DNA from: Phytoactinopolyspora alkaliphila
Lineage (GTDB): Bacteria; Actinomycetota; Actinomycetes; Jiangellales; Jiangellaceae
Length of the DNA: 64,000 nucleotides
Direction of reading: 5' to 3'
NCBI RefSeq assembly: GCF_010550695.1
Contig: NZ_JAAGOB010000010.1
Coordinates: 1-64,000 of the forward strand
How positions within the stretch are numbered: the first letter of the stretch is position 1; each line of letters begins with the position of its first letter. The notes under the pieces are model-generated. The model was not told the origin of the DNA. It saw only the letters and a list, made by a program, of their open reading frames with translations, and searched no databases. Made by a program: the position numbers and the translations under genes. This document shows positions 35,660 to 44,949 of this stretch, piece by piece.

Positions 35660-37164
35660 CGGGGACCTCCGGCGTCGGCATCATCGGTGAGACCCGTGGT
35701 GAACCAGCGCATGGGCGTGGGCCTGATGTTGTGGTAGATGTGCTTGGCCTCTCGATACTCGTTCAGGCCGGACGGGCCGAGCTCGCGGCCGATGCCGGAC
35801 TTGCCGAAACCGCCCCACTCGGCTTGCGGGACGTAGGGGTGGTAGTCGTTGATCCACACGGTGCCGTGGCGGAGGGCGCCGGCTACCCGCTGGGCGACCG
35901 AGGCGTCGCTCGTCCACACGGCGCCGGCGAGTCCGTAGTCCGTGTCGTTGGCCAGACGGACGGCCTCCTGCTCGCTCTGGAACCGCTCGACCGTCACCAC
36001 CGGCCCGAAGACCTCGTTCTGCACGATGTCCATCTCGGTCGAGCAGTCCGCGAAGACGGTGGGGCGCAGGAAGTACCCGGAGGTGAGGCCGGGGTCGTCA
36101 GGACGGCGTCCGCCGGTCACCAGGCGGGCACCCTCGGCGATCGCCCGCTCGATGTGCCCTTCCACCTTGTCCCGGTGGTCGGAGGAGACGAGCGGTCCGC
36201 ACTCGGTCTCCGGGTCCAGCCCGTTGCCCAGCTTGATGGCGTCGGCGCGGCGTGCCAGCTCGTCGACGAAGGCGTCGTGGATCGACGCCTCGACGATCAG
36301 GCGCGACCCGGCCGAGCAGACCTGGCCGGAGTGGACGAAGGCAGCGGCGAGTGCATAGTCGACCGCGGTGTCGAAGTCGGCGTCGGCGAAGACGACGTTG
36401 GGGTTCTTCCCGCCCAGCTCCAGGGCCACCCGCTTGACGTCTGCGGCGGCCGCTTCCATGATCGCTCGGCCGGTGGCCAGGCCGCCGGTGAAGGAGACCA
36501 GATCCACGTCCGGGTGGGACACCATCGACGAGCCCACGGACGGTCCGCCTCCGAGCACGAGGTTCACCACGCCCGGGGGGATGCCTGCCTCGGCGAGCAG
36601 GCGAACCAGGCGGATCGTGGACAGGGGTGTGACCTCGCTGGGCTTAAGCACGATGGTGTTCCCGGCGGCCAGTGCTGGCGCCACTTTCCAGGACATCTGC
36701 AGCAAGGGGTAGTTCCACGGCGCGATCAGTGCGCAAACCCCGACCGGCTCGTACACGATCCGGCTGATCACGTCGGGACTTCCGGTGTCCACGATACGTC
36801 CGGCATCGGTCTCGGGCAGGGCCGCGTAGTAGTGGAAGACGTTGGCGACGTCGTCGATGTCGATCCGGCTCTCGGCGAGGGTCTTCCCCGTGTCCAGGCT
36901 CTCGACGCGGGCGAGTTCCTCGCGGTCACGAAGAAGTGCCGCCGAGACTTTGCGGAGGAGGTCGCCGCGTTCCCTGGCCGTGGTGGCGCGCCAGGGGCCT
37001 TCATCGAAGGCTCGCCTGGCGGCCGACACCGCGGCATCGACGTCGGTGGGGCCTGCCTCTGACACGGTGGCGAGTTCCGAGCCGTCGAACGGATTGAGTA
37101 CGACGCGCCCGGATGCGGCGTCTCCCGCCGCCACCCAGTGGCCGTCGATGAAGAGATCTTTCAT
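35656..37164 (-). CDS. betB: Betaine aldehyde dehydrogenase (BetB)
   Basis: This 502-residue aldehyde dehydrogenase oxidises betaine aldehyde to glycine betaine with NAD(P). Motifs include [20 protein letters not shown] for cofactor binding, [12 protein letters not shown], the catalytic glutamate in [13 protein letters not shown], and the catalytic cysteine in [13 protein letters not shown] set the start at ATG 37164, where GGGAGGAA lies upstream and the family begins ([11 protein letters not shown]). The frame stays open about 98 codons further upstream but crosses the operator. It is the first gene of the bet operon, divergent from the TetR gene. Confidence 0.93.
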   Translation of the reverse strand: MKDLFIDGHWVAAGDAASGRVVLNPFDGSELATVSEAGPTDVDAAVSAARRAFDEGPWRATTARERGDLLRKVSAALLRDREELARVESLDTGKTLAESRIDIDDVANVFHYYAALPETDAGRIVDTGSPDVISRIVYEPVGVCALIAPWNYPLLQMSWKVAPALAAGNTIVLKPSEVTPLSTIRLVRLLAEAGIPPGVVNLVLGGGPSVGSSMVSHPDVDLVSFTGGLATGRAIMEAAAADVKRVALELGGKNPNVVFADADFDTAVDYALAAAFVHSGQVCSAGSRLIVEASIHDAFVDELARRADAIKLGNGLDPETECGPLVSSDHRDKVEGHIERAIAEGARLVTGGRRPDDPGLTSGYFLRPTVFADCSTEMDIVQNEVFGPVVTVERFQSEQEAVRLANDTDYGLAGAVWTSDASVAQRVAGALRHGTVWINDYHPYVPQAEWGGFGKSGIGRELGPSGLNEYREAKHIYHNIRPTPMRWFTTGLTDDADAGGPR

Positions 37165-37210
37165 GCGACCGGTTCCTCCCGATTCGGTCAGCGTGCCGGC
37201 GGTTGGAATG

Positions 37211-37245
37211 TGGACGAGCGTACACAAGATATGTACGATCGTCCA
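37211..37245. promoter_or_regulatory. TetR-type operator between betB and the divergent regulator gene
   Basis: Two 14-base arms at 37211-37224 and 37232-37245 form an inverted repeat with one mismatch and a 7-base spacer. Each arm has the form TGGACGANCGTACA. The site lies 47 bases before the betB start and 46 before the regulator start, so one bound repressor could control both promoters. This fits BetI-like choline-sensitive control (inference). Confidence 0.85.
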
Positions 37246-37290
37246 CAAGTGATCAGCCGTGTCGGCGTGTCCGGCGGGGAGGGATAGCGT

Positions 37291-37911
37291 GTGGGTGTGG
37301 ATCACGTAGGCCTCGACGACCCGCAGGCCGACACGTACCCCGACAAGCCGGTCGTGAAGCGCCGGCAGCGCGGTCCCGCCGACCCGGACCGGCGTGAGCG
37401 GATCGCTCAGGCCGCCGTCACGCTCGTCGCCGAGTACGGGGTGCACGCTCTGACGCACCGCAAGGTGGCTGCCGAAGCGGGGGTGCCGCTCGGCTCCACG
37501 ACGTACTATTTCGCGTCACTGGACGATCTCGTCGCCGCCGCTCTCAACAAGGCGGCCGAGCGGAGCGTGGCCGATCTGCGGGAATGGGAGCGCGGCCTGC
37601 CGGCGGATGTGAATCTCGCCACGGCCCTGGCCGACTTCGTGGTGCGGTCGGTGGGCGAGAAGCGGGCCGACACCATGGCGGAATACAACCTCTACGCACT
37701 GGCGCTGCACCGTCCTCACCTGCGCCAGGCCGCAGTGGACTGGGACAACGCACTGGCCGAGGTGCTGCAGGGGCGTACTGACCCGCTGACCGGCCGGATG
37801 GTCGCGGTACTGTTGTGCGGGCTGCTGATGCAGGCCGTGCTCTCGGATGAGCGGCCTGTGCGTTCGGACATCGAAGTCCTGATCAGGCGGGCACTCGGCG
37901 GGCAGGGCTGA
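37291..37911 (+). CDS. TetR family regulator of the betaine operon
   Basis: This 206-residue protein has an N-terminal TetR helix-turn-helix (TLVAEYGVHALTHRKVAAEAGVPLGSTTYYF split over about residues 43-73) and an all-helical ligand domain. GGGGAGGGA precedes the GTG start. It is divergent from betB, and a strong inverted repeat lies between them. BetI from proteobacteria is the functional analogue, but sequence alone does not prove orthology. It most likely represses the operon and its own gene and releases on choline or betaine aldehyde. The C-terminal residues include typical TetR_C helices (VAVLLCGLLMQAVL). Confidence 0.88.
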   Translation: MGVDHVGLDDPQADTYPDKPVVKRRQRGPADPDRRERIAQAAVTLVAEYGVHALTHRKVAAEAGVPLGSTTYYFASLDDLVAAALNKAAERSVADLREWERGLPADVNLATALADFVVRSVGEKRADTMAEYNLYALALHRPHLRQAAVDWDNALAEVLQGRTDPLTGRMVAVLLCGLLMQAVLSDERPVRSDIEVLIRRALGGQG

Positions 37912-37957
37912 TTTTCGGTTATTGATCTTGAACTGAGAACATTTACCATGGTTCCGC

Positions 37958-37988
37958 TTGACGAGCACGTATTGCAGCCATGTAATTT
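37958..37988 (+). promoter_or_regulatory. Possible whiB promoter
   Basis: TTGACG at 37958-37963 and TAATTT at 37983-37988 are separated by 19 bases, slightly longer than ideal. The whiB GTG is about 100 bases downstream. The stretch 37912-38088 is AT-rich for this genome and holds no gene. Confidence 0.3.
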
Positions 37989-38088
37989 CGTACGTGTCGT
38001 TAGGTGTTCCGTGGCTTCGACCACCACGGTGCGCCACGGGGGCCGGTTCCCGTAAGGGGATCGGACACGGTCGAAGGAGGCGAGCCAT

Positions 38089-38355
38089 GTGAGTGAGTGG
38101 GAAGAGTTCGAGATCCTGCTCGAAGGCGACGCCGAGGAGGCGAGCTGGCAGGAGCAGGCGCTTTGCGCCCAAACCGACCCAGAGGCGTTCTTCCCGGAGA
38201 AGGGTGGGTCCACCCGTGAGGCCAAGCGGGTGTGCCTGTCCTGTGAGGTGAAAGCGGAGTGCCTGGAGTACGCCCTGGCGCATGACGAGCGGTTCGGCAT
38301 CTGGGGCGGGCTCTCCGAGCGTGAACGGCGCAAACTGAAGAAACGCGCGGGTTAA
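38089..38355 (+). CDS. WhiB family iron-sulfur regulator
   Basis: This 88-residue protein has the four WhiB cysteines at positions 26, 49, 52 and 58, which hold a 4Fe-4S cluster. GIWGGLSERERRKLKK follows, that is the beta-turn and basic DNA-contact region. It would act with the primary sigma factor to control cell division or differentiation genes. The GTG start is supported by AAGGAGG 8 bases upstream; an ATG two bases before it runs straight into a stop. The neighbourhood (fbiA/fbiB on one side after the bet operon, GT2 on the other) suggests the WhiB2/WhmD branch. Confidence 0.93.
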   Translation: MSEWEEFEILLEGDAEEASWQEQALCAQTDPEAFFPEKGGSTREAKRVCLSCEVKAECLEYALAHDERFGIWGGLSERERRKLKKRAG

Positions 38356-38498
38356 CACGCTGGGAGGTGGGTCGCTCCGGCCCGTGCGCGTGGTCTCAAG
38401 CTGCTCGGAGGGCGAATTCGGCGTAGGGTTGTCCGTCGGCGCACCCGGTGCGCGCTACTGGACCTCATCACCGACACCCGCTGAACCGACGACGAGGC

Positions 38499-41400
38499 AT
38501 GGCAACTGACCGACACATCTCCTCCGCCACCGGCGTGAGCGTTTCTAGCGGCGACGTCAGGCCGCGTGACGGCGGTACCCAGGATCCGACGGGTCCGCCT
38601 GGGATCTACGACGACCCCGGCTTCGGCAGCGACGCGGCGCTGGACGCGTTCGCCGGGCAGCCCACCGAGCCGGCTCCTGTCGACCCCACGGAGCTGCAGG
38701 CCCACGACGTCACGGCCGTGCTCGTCGCGCACGACGGCGAGCGTTGGCTGCCGCGGGCGCTGCAGGGGCTCGCCGAACTCAGCCACGGGCCGGACCGGAT
38801 CATCGCGGTCGACACCGGAAGCCGGGACGACACGCCGCGGCTGCTGACCACAGCGCTGGGTGCGCCGGCCGTCGTCACCGCGTCACGAAACACAGGATTC
38901 GGCGCCGCCGTGGCGGCGGGACTGATCGCGGCCGACGAGATGATGGCTGCGTCGACGCACGCCGGCCGGCTCGGCGCGGACCGCACCGAATGGATCTGGT
39001 TGCTGCACGACGACAGCGCCCCCTCGCCGGACGCGCTGCGGAAGCTGCTCGAAACCGCGGTCCGCCGCCCCGACGCGGGCGTGATCGGACCGAAGGTGCT
39101 CGGCTGGCGGGACGACCGTCAGCTGCTGGAGGTGGGGCTCACGGTCTCCGGCAGCGGGCGCCGGCACACCGGCCTGGACCGCCGCGAGTACGACCAGGGC
39201 CAGCACGACGTCTCCAAAGACGTGCTGGCGGTGGGCAGCGCGGGCATGCTGGTCCGCCGGGACGTATGGGACGAGCTCGGCGGCTTCGACCCGGTACTGC
39301 CGATCTTCCGTGACGACATCGACTTCTGCTGGCGAGTCAACCAGGCCGACTACGCGGTGGTGATCTCGCCGGAGGCCTCGGTCCACCACGCCGAGGCGGC
39401 CGCACATGGGCGGCGCCGGCTCGGCGCGACGCGAGACCGGGCGCATATGGCGGACCGCCGTCACGCCCTCTACGTGCTCCTCGTCAACTCCCGCGCCGCC
39501 TTGCTTCCCCTGCTCTTGCTCCGGGTGTTCTTCGGCGGCCTGGCCCGCTCCTTCGGCTTCCTCGTGGGTAAACAACCCGCGCTCGCGCTGGAGGAGCTGG
39601 TAGCGGTGATCGCCGTGCTGGGCCGCCCGGACCGGCTGATCCGGGGCCGGGCCCGGCGAGCGCGGGCCCGGCGGCGATCTCATTCGCAGCTTCGCCCCCT
39701 CTTCCCTCCACGGGGCCAGCAGCTCAGGAATGCCGGCGAGAACGTTCTGGCGATGCTCACCGGTTCCGGATCGGGCCACGACGTTCCCGGCGCTCAGCGC
39801 CGTTCCACGGGCACCGCCGACGACGAGATGCCGGACACCGACGACGCCTTCCTGCTGCGCCTGGCGCTGCACCCGCTGGTCCTGACGGTGCTCAGCCTGT
39901 CCTTGATCACCATCGTGGCGGTGCGCGAACTGATCGGCACCGGCCGCCTGATGGGTGGCGCGATGCTGCCGTCGTGGACCGAGACGGCGGAGCTCTGGCA
40001 GACCTACACCGAGTCGTGGCATGGAGTGGGCCTCGGCAGTGCCACCCCCGCACCGCCGTATCTGGCCGTCGTCGCGGTCGTGGCCTCGGTGGTGCGCAGT
40101 GCCACGCTGGCAGTGGATCTGCTCCTGCTCGCCTCTGTTCCCCTTGCGGGGATCACGGCGTATTTCCTCCTCCGGCGTCTCGTGGCGGGCCGGTGGCTCC
40201 GGCTGTGGGGCTCGGTCACCTACGCCCTGCTGCCGGCCGTGACAGGCGCCATCGCCGCCGGCAGGTTCGGTACCGTCGTAGCCACCGTCCTGACGCCGCT
40301 GGTGGTGCTGGCGCTGTACCGGACGTTCGGCCGGCCGGGAGAGCCGGGTCCGTTCCGCGCAGCCTGGAGCGCGGGGCTGATCCTGGCCGTGATCGCGGCA
40401 TTCGTCCCGCTGGCCTGGCTTCTCGTCCTTGTGCTGGGCGTGGTCGGCCTCGTCACCGTCTACCGCGACCGGGCGGCTCTGTGGCGGTTCGCGGTGGTGC
40501 TTGGTGTGGCGCCCGTGGTGCTCATCCCGTGGAGCGGCACGGTTTTGCGTAACCCGGTGCTGCTCGTGACCGAGGCCGGCATGCCCGGCCCAGGGCTCTC
40601 CGCCGATGCGCTCGACCCGTGGTCGGTTCTGTTCGTGAACCCTGGCGGCCCCGGCACGGCGCCGGTGTGGCTGGGCGCGGGCCTTGCCCTGGCGGGATGG
40701 GCGGCGCTGCTGCGAGCCGAGCGCCGGTTGGTGGTCACGGCGGCGTGGGCGGTCGCGGGCGTGGCCCTGGTGCTCGGGATCGTCGTGTCGAGACTGCCGG
40801 TCACCGGCCCCACCTTGCAGACACCGGTGTCGGGCTGGCCAGGCTATCCGGCCGTGGTGCTCGGGGGAGCGCTGATCGTCGCCACCGTCGTCGCCGGTGA
40901 GGGTGCCCGGGCCTGGCTGGCGCGGAGCACGTTCGGCTGGCGCCAGCCTCTGGTAGCGCTCGCCACCGCTGGAGCGCTGGTGCTTCCGGTCGCGGGCGCC
41001 GGCTGGTGGGCGGTCCGGGGTGCCGACGGCCCATTGGAGCGGCGCGATCCCCAGGTTCTTCCCGCCTACATCTCCGACGAGGCCGAGCTCCCGGAGCGGA
41101 TCCGCACCCTGGTGCTGGGGCGCGCGGACGACGGACGCGTGACCTACGCACTGCTGCGCTCCTCCGGACCCCGCATGGGCGATGCCGAATCGGGACCTCC
41201 GCCGGAAGAATACGGGCCGCTCGACGACGTCGTGGCCGACATCGTGTCCGGCCGGGGCGGAGCCGACGGCTCGCGACTCGCGGAGTTCGCCGCAAAGTAC
41301 GTCTACCTGTCAGCGCCGTTCGACCCGGACCTGGCCGACATCCTCGACACCGTCCCCGGCTTGGTCCGGTCCAGTGCGCCCGAGGGCGCGGCGATGTGGC

Positions 41401-42344
41401 GGGTCGACCAGCCCGTCGGACGGATCTGGATCGCCGAGCCCGAGCCCGCCGACGACGCCGAGGAAGAGGCGGTGGAAGCGGAGCTGGTGGTGGTGCCCAG
41501 CGACGAGATCGATTCGCGTGGCACCGTCCCGGACGGCGCCGATGGACGGCTCCTGGTCATCTCCGAGCTGGCCGACAGCGGATGGTCGGCCACACTGGAC
41601 GGCGCGCCCTTGATGCCGGTGGTGTACGACGGCTGGGCCCAGGCGTTCGAGCTGGGCCCCGAGGGTGGTGAGCTGAGCCTCTCGCACCTCGGCAACCGGA
41701 GGGCGGGTGTTCTCCTCGTTCAGCTCGGTGCTGTGATCCTGGTCGCGATCCTGGCTCTGCCCGGCATGCGGCGGGAGCGTGGGGCCGTCGACGACGCCTC
41801 GGAGATCGACCCCGACGATCCGACCTCTCCCGGCCTTCCCGTCGTGCCCGACGAGCAGGTTCAGCCGGCGACGCCGGTACCCGCCGCGATGCCTGCTCCG
41901 CCGCGTGCCGAGGATCACGTCCCCGAGGTGTCGTACGAGTGGCTCGATTCGCCCGATCCGGCTCCTGCCGCCAGGTCCGGCCGCCGACGCGGCGGGAGCA
42001 CCGACTCCGGGCAGGGGCCTTCGACGCCGGCCGATCGACCCGTACCTGTCGGGTGGGAGACGCCGGAGGAGCGGTCCGCGCCTGCAGGGCAGCAGGAGCC
42101 GATCGAGCAGCAGGAGCCGATCGAGCAGCAGGAACCCATCGAGGGACCCTCGCCGGAGGCGGCTCACCCGGAGACCGGCGAGACTCGCTCGTCTCGCGGC
42201 GGGTACCGGGGCCGGCGAGCACGCCGCGCCGACGACGAGAGCCCCACCGAAGAGGGCGGCGGTTATCGAGGCAAGCGAGCGGCCGGTGGACGGCGGGCCG
42301 CCGGCCGGAGATCACGCGACCGCGGTGATGGGAGCGAGTCCTGA
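38499..42344 (+). CDS. Large membrane glycosyltransferase, GT2 domain plus polytopic region
   Basis: This 1281-residue protein is part of a conserved actinobacterial gene set beside whiB. The GT2 domain (about 55-330) has VTAVLVAHDGERWLPRAL, DTGSRDDTPRLL, WLLHDDSAPSPD (DxD-like region) and the acceptor block RDDIDFCWRVNQ. About residues 450-880 hold many hydrophobic helices. A periplasmic or extracellular stretch and one more helix (VLLVQLGAVILVAILAL) follow. The C-terminal about 170 residues are disordered, with three QQEPIE repeats and an Arg and Gly-rich end. The start at 38499 has GAGG upstream. The transfer target is a cell-envelope glycan, not known in detail. Confidence 0.88.
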   Translation: MATDRHISSATGVSVSSGDVRPRDGGTQDPTGPPGIYDDPGFGSDAALDAFAGQPTEPAPVDPTELQAHDVTAVLVAHDGERWLPRALQGLAELSHGPDRIIAVDTGSRDDTPRLLTTALGAPAVVTASRNTGFGAAVAAGLIAADEMMAASTHAGRLGADRTEWIWLLHDDSAPSPDALRKLLETAVRRPDAGVIGPKVLGWRDDRQLLEVGLTVSGSGRRHTGLDRREYDQGQHDVSKDVLAVGSAGMLVRRDVWDELGGFDPVLPIFRDDIDFCWRVNQADYAVVISPEASVHHAEAAAHGRRRLGATRDRAHMADRRHALYVLLVNSRAALLPLLLLRVFFGGLARSFGFLVGKQPALALEELVAVIAVLGRPDRLIRGRARRARARRRSHSQLRPLFPPRGQQLRNAGENVLAMLTGSGSGHDVPGAQRRSTGTADDEMPDTDDAFLLRLALHPLVLTVLSLSLITIVAVRELIGTGRLMGGAMLPSWTETAELWQTYTESWHGVGLGSATPAPPYLAVVAVVASVVRSATLAVDLLLLASVPLAGITAYFLLRRLVAGRWLRLWGSVTYALLPAVTGAIAAGRFGTVVATVLTPLVVLALYRTFGRPGEPGPFRAAWSAGLILAVIAAFVPLAWLLVLVLGVVGLVTVYRDRAALWRFAVVLGVAPVVLIPWSGTVLRNPVLLVTEAGMPGPGLSADALDPWSVLFVNPGGPGTAPVWLGAGLALAGWAALLRAERRLVVTAAWAVAGVALVLGIVVSRLPVTGPTLQTPVSGWPGYPAVVLGGALIVATVVAGEGARAWLARSTFGWRQPLVALATAGALVLPVAGAGWWAVRGADGPLERRDPQVLPAYISDEAELPERIRTLVLGRADDGRVTYALLRSSGPRMGDAESGPPPEEYGPLDDVVADIVSGRGGADGSRLAEFAAKYVYLSAPFDPDLADILDTVPGLVRSSAPEGAAMWRVDQPVGRIWIAEPEPADDAEEEAVEAELVVVPSDEIDSRGTVPDGADGRLLVISELADSGWSATLDGAPLMPVVYDGWAQAFELGPEGGELSLSHLGNRRAGVLLVQLGAVILVAILALPGMRRERGAVDDASEIDPDDPTSPGLPVVPDEQVQPATPVPAAMPAPPRAEDHVPEVSYEWLDSPDPAPAARSGRRRGGSTDSGQGPSTPADRPVPVGWETPEERSAPAGQQEPIEQQEPIEQQEPIEGPSPEAAHPETGETRSSRGGYRGRRARRADDESPTEEGGGYRGKRAAGGRRAAGRRSRDRGDGSES
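42090..42143 (+). repeat. Three tandem 18-bp units in the GT2 gene
   Basis: Units at 42090-42107, 42108-42125 and 42126-42143 each encode Gln-Gln-Glu-Pro-Ile-Glu. The first two are identical and the third differs at two bases. They lie in the disordered C-terminal tail and may vary in number between strains by slippage. Confidence 0.9.
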
Positions 42345-43861
42345 TGCGTAGCGGTGTGGCCGCGCTGACAGTGGTGGTGGCGGTGGCCGGAACGCTCGGC
42401 GCCGCGTCCCTCGTCGGCCCCCCGGATTCGGTGGTGGAAGAGCATCCCGAGGTCGAGGAGCCGGTGGTCCGGACCTCGCTCGTGTGTCCGTTCGTCGGAG
42501 GCGAAGAGGAGGGCCGATCCCACGTGGGAGCGCTGGCCCTGCCTGGAGTTTCCGCGGTGGACGACGACGAAGGACCGATCACGGCGCGCGCCCTCGGATT
42601 CGTCCCCGAGCCCGGAGCGACGCCCGAGCCCACACCCACGGACACCGCGCCGCCGGAGCCGGTCTTCACCCTCGAGGAACGCGGCGTCCTCGACGTCAAC
42701 CGGATCGACATGGACGAACCCACGTCGATCGCGGTCGAAGGTTCCGGCACACTCGCGCCCGGGCTGGTCGCCGAGCAATCCCTGCTCGTCAGGGAGATCG
42801 ACCTGCGGGGGCTGAGCACCACGTCGTGTGGTCCTGCGGCCCGCGAACACTGGTTCGTGGGCGGGTCCGGCGAGGTGGGCAAGCGAGGGCGGTTGGTCCT
42901 GGCCAATCCGACGTCCGTCGCCGCGGTCGTGGATGTCGAACTCTGGGACGAGGCCGGCCCGCTGGACGCACCCGCCACACAGGGCATCGGCGTTCCGGCG
43001 CGCAGCCAGCAGGTGCTGCTGCTGGATGCCCTGGCGCCGGAGTCCGAGCGGGTCGGCGTCCGGGTCACGACCTCCCAGGGCAGGGTCTCAGCAGCCTTGG
43101 AGATCCGGGAGTCCGAGGAGACAACGCCATTGGGGTTCACCTTCCTGCCCGCCACCGTGGCACCGCAGGAGCGAGTGGTCATCCCCGGTGTTCCCGGCGA
43201 AGGCGAGCGGGTGCTGCGTATCCTCGCGCCGGGACAGACGGACGCCATCGTGTCGATGCGGGTGTTCGGCGCCAACGGCCCGTTCACGCCGCTGGACCAC
43301 GAGGTGGTGACGGTTCCGTCGGGCAGCGTCTACGAGGTGGCACTCGACGGCATCGGCGAGTATCCCGTCGGCGTCGAGCTGGACAGCGACGAGCCGGTGA
43401 CGGCGTCGGTGCGGGTGGTCCGGGAAGCCGACGACGGCCTGCCGGACCTGGCGTTCACCGCGGCCACTCCACCGCTGGCAGGCCCCGCCGCGGCGCTGCT
43501 GGGACGGTCGTCGTCGAGATTCAGTACCACTGTGCACGTGAGCTCGGTCATCGACAGCGCGAGCCGGGTGAGCGTCGCGGTTCTGGATGGCGACGGGGCC
43601 GTCGTGTCGGAGGAGGACGTCGCCGTCCCGGCGGGCGCCACGGTCCCGGTGGAAGTGGAGGCGCCTGACGACGCCGACTTCGTCACGGTCGTGATCGACC
43701 CGTCGCAGGCCGACGCCGTGGTGGTGGCACGGGAGATCGTCGGTGCCGACGACGACGGTGCCTACCTCGACATCATGCCGTTGTGGTCGCCGATCGTGCA
43801 CGTAGACGTGCCCCGCGTGGTGGGGGAGCTTCCGGGCGTGCTCGACCCGAACGTCGACTAG
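42344..43861 (+). CDS. DUF5719 family exported protein
   Basis: This 505-residue protein starts with one hydrophobic segment (VAALTVVVAVAGTLGAASLV), a signal peptide or N-terminal anchor. The rest is made of repeated beta-rich segments such as RLVLANPTSVAAVVDVELWD and SVRVVREADDGLPD, like adhesin or matrix-type domains. Its start overlaps the GT2 stop by one base (TGATG), so the two are translated together. This pair is a fixed actinobacterial arrangement, which suggests that it assists or organises the glycan made by the GT2 protein. Function not established. About 150 bases without a gene follow. Confidence 0.85.
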   Translation: MRSGVAALTVVVAVAGTLGAASLVGPPDSVVEEHPEVEEPVVRTSLVCPFVGGEEEGRSHVGALALPGVSAVDDDEGPITARALGFVPEPGATPEPTPTDTAPPEPVFTLEERGVLDVNRIDMDEPTSIAVEGSGTLAPGLVAEQSLLVREIDLRGLSTTSCGPAAREHWFVGGSGEVGKRGRLVLANPTSVAAVVDVELWDEAGPLDAPATQGIGVPARSQQVLLLDALAPESERVGVRVTTSQGRVSAALEIRESEETTPLGFTFLPATVAPQERVVIPGVPGEGERVLRILAPGQTDAIVSMRVFGANGPFTPLDHEVVTVPSGSVYEVALDGIGEYPVGVELDSDEPVTASVRVVREADDGLPDLAFTAATPPLAGPAAALLGRSSSRFSTTVHVSSVIDSASRVSVAVLDGDGAVVSEEDVAVPAGATVPVEVEAPDDADFVTVVIDPSQADAVVVAREIVGADDDGAYLDIMPLWSPIVHVDVPRVVGELPGVLDPNVD

Positions 43862-44010
43862 CGATCTCGGTTTTCTCCTGGCGCGTGCGCCACGGGCTCG
43901 AACAGTGGAAGTCTCTTTCAAGACTGGAAGCTTGCGCGGGCCAGGACCCCCAAGACCTTCCACCGTGGAAACAATCTTCCACCGTTGCCAGGACGGCCTG
44001 TAGCGGGTTC

Positions 44011-44466
44011 TTAACCGTGATGGCCGTACGTGGGATCGACGTCCTGCGGGTCGACTCCGAGCATCTCGCCCACTTGCTCGGCTATCACGTCGCTGACCAG
44101 GTCGCGTAGGCGGAACTCGCCCTTGGCGCGGGTCTCCAGGGGGCGCCGGAAGACGACGATCCGAGCGGGGAGCGCGCCGGTGCTGGCGAATGCGCGGGCC
44201 AGCGGGACCCAGTCATGTGGCCAGTCGTCGAGCACAGGCACGTCCTCGACGGCGAACTCCACCTTCGCGAGCTCGTCTTTCCAACGGCGGTCGAGGCGCT
44301 CGACGCTTTCGAGCACGAGATCGTCGAACCGTTGAGCCCGGGACCGGCTCAACGGCGATTCCGGTGGCGCCAGGGGAGTGCGCAGGCCGCGTCCGTGCCT
44401 GTCTCGCCGCAGCGGCGGCAGGACCATCGCGGGTAGGTCGCTCTTCGGGGAGCGGTGTCGCGTCAC
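44011..44466 (-). CDS. Minimal metallopeptidase-fold family protein lacking the zinc motif
   Basis: This 151-residue protein belongs to the small zincin-like family (DUF1025/PF06262) of the whiB neighbourhood. In members that bind zinc the last helix reads His-Glu-x-x-His. Here the equivalent stretch is LVSDVIAEQVGEMLGVDPQD, with Ala-Glu-Gln-Val-Gly, so neither histidine is present. It is therefore probably not a protease. The GTG start at 44466 has TAATCT ending 7 bases upstream (leaderless type); ATG 44427 is an alternative. It is convergent with DUF5719 and divergent from DUF3499. Confidence 0.82.
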   Translation of the reverse strand: MTRHRSPKSDLPAMVLPPLRRDRHGRGLRTPLAPPESPLSRSRAQRFDDLVLESVERLDRRWKDELAKVEFAVEDVPVLDDWPHDWVPLARAFASTGALPARIVVFRRPLETRAKGEFRLRDLVSDVIAEQVGEMLGVDPQDVDPTYGHHG

Positions 44467-44596
44467 TCTGCGCAGATTAGCAGCGCGGGCCTGTCGCCCG
44501 GCGGCCAGATCCGGCGGGACGTCCGCCGAGGCGGCCGATCACTTCATGGCGTGCCGCGGGGACGGACGCCACATCGGGGCGTTAACCTTGGCGATT

Positions 44597-44947
44597 GTGA
44601 GCCCCATGCGTCGTTGTTCCCGTTCGGCCTGCTCTCAGGTGGCCGTCGCGACACTGACGTATGACTACGCGAGTTCCACTGCGGTGCTGGGTCCTCTCGC
44701 CACCTATGCCGAGCCGCACGCCTACGATCTCTGCGCCGCGCACGCGGAGCGGCTGGTAGCCCCACGCGGGTGGGAGGTCATCAGACTGGCTCCGGATCCG
44801 GCGGCGTTGGGTCCCACCAGTGACGACCTCCTGGCGCTGGCCGATGCGGTCCGCGAGGCGGCCCGGCCGGCCGAGCCGGAGGAGGAGCCGATCGGGGAGC
44901 CCACCCGGCGTGGGCACCTCCGGGTCCTGCGCAACCCCGACATGTGA
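44597..44947 (+). CDS. DUF3499 family protein
   Basis: This 116-residue protein matches the conserved actinobacterial DUF3499 start RRCSRSACSQVAVATLTYDYA, with the block STAVLGPLATYAEPHAYDLC in the middle. Cys residues at both blocks could bind zinc (the pairs C..C and C near HAERL). Function is not known. The GTG at 44597 is chosen because TAACCT ends 8 bases before it and the family begins with MSP. It is divergent from the zincin-like gene and ends 2 bases before the convergent thiamine transporter gene. Confidence 0.9.
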   Translation: MSPMRRCSRSACSQVAVATLTYDYASSTAVLGPLATYAEPHAYDLCAAHAERLVAPRGWEVIRLAPDPAALGPTSDDLLALADAVREAARPAEPEEEPIGEPTRRGHLRVLRNPDM

Positions 44948-44949
44948 GA

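Noticed and set aside
37165-37458. N-terminal extension of BetB
   Set aside because: It crosses the operator and lacks similarity to aldehyde dehydrogenases; the ATG at 37164 has a good ribosome site.
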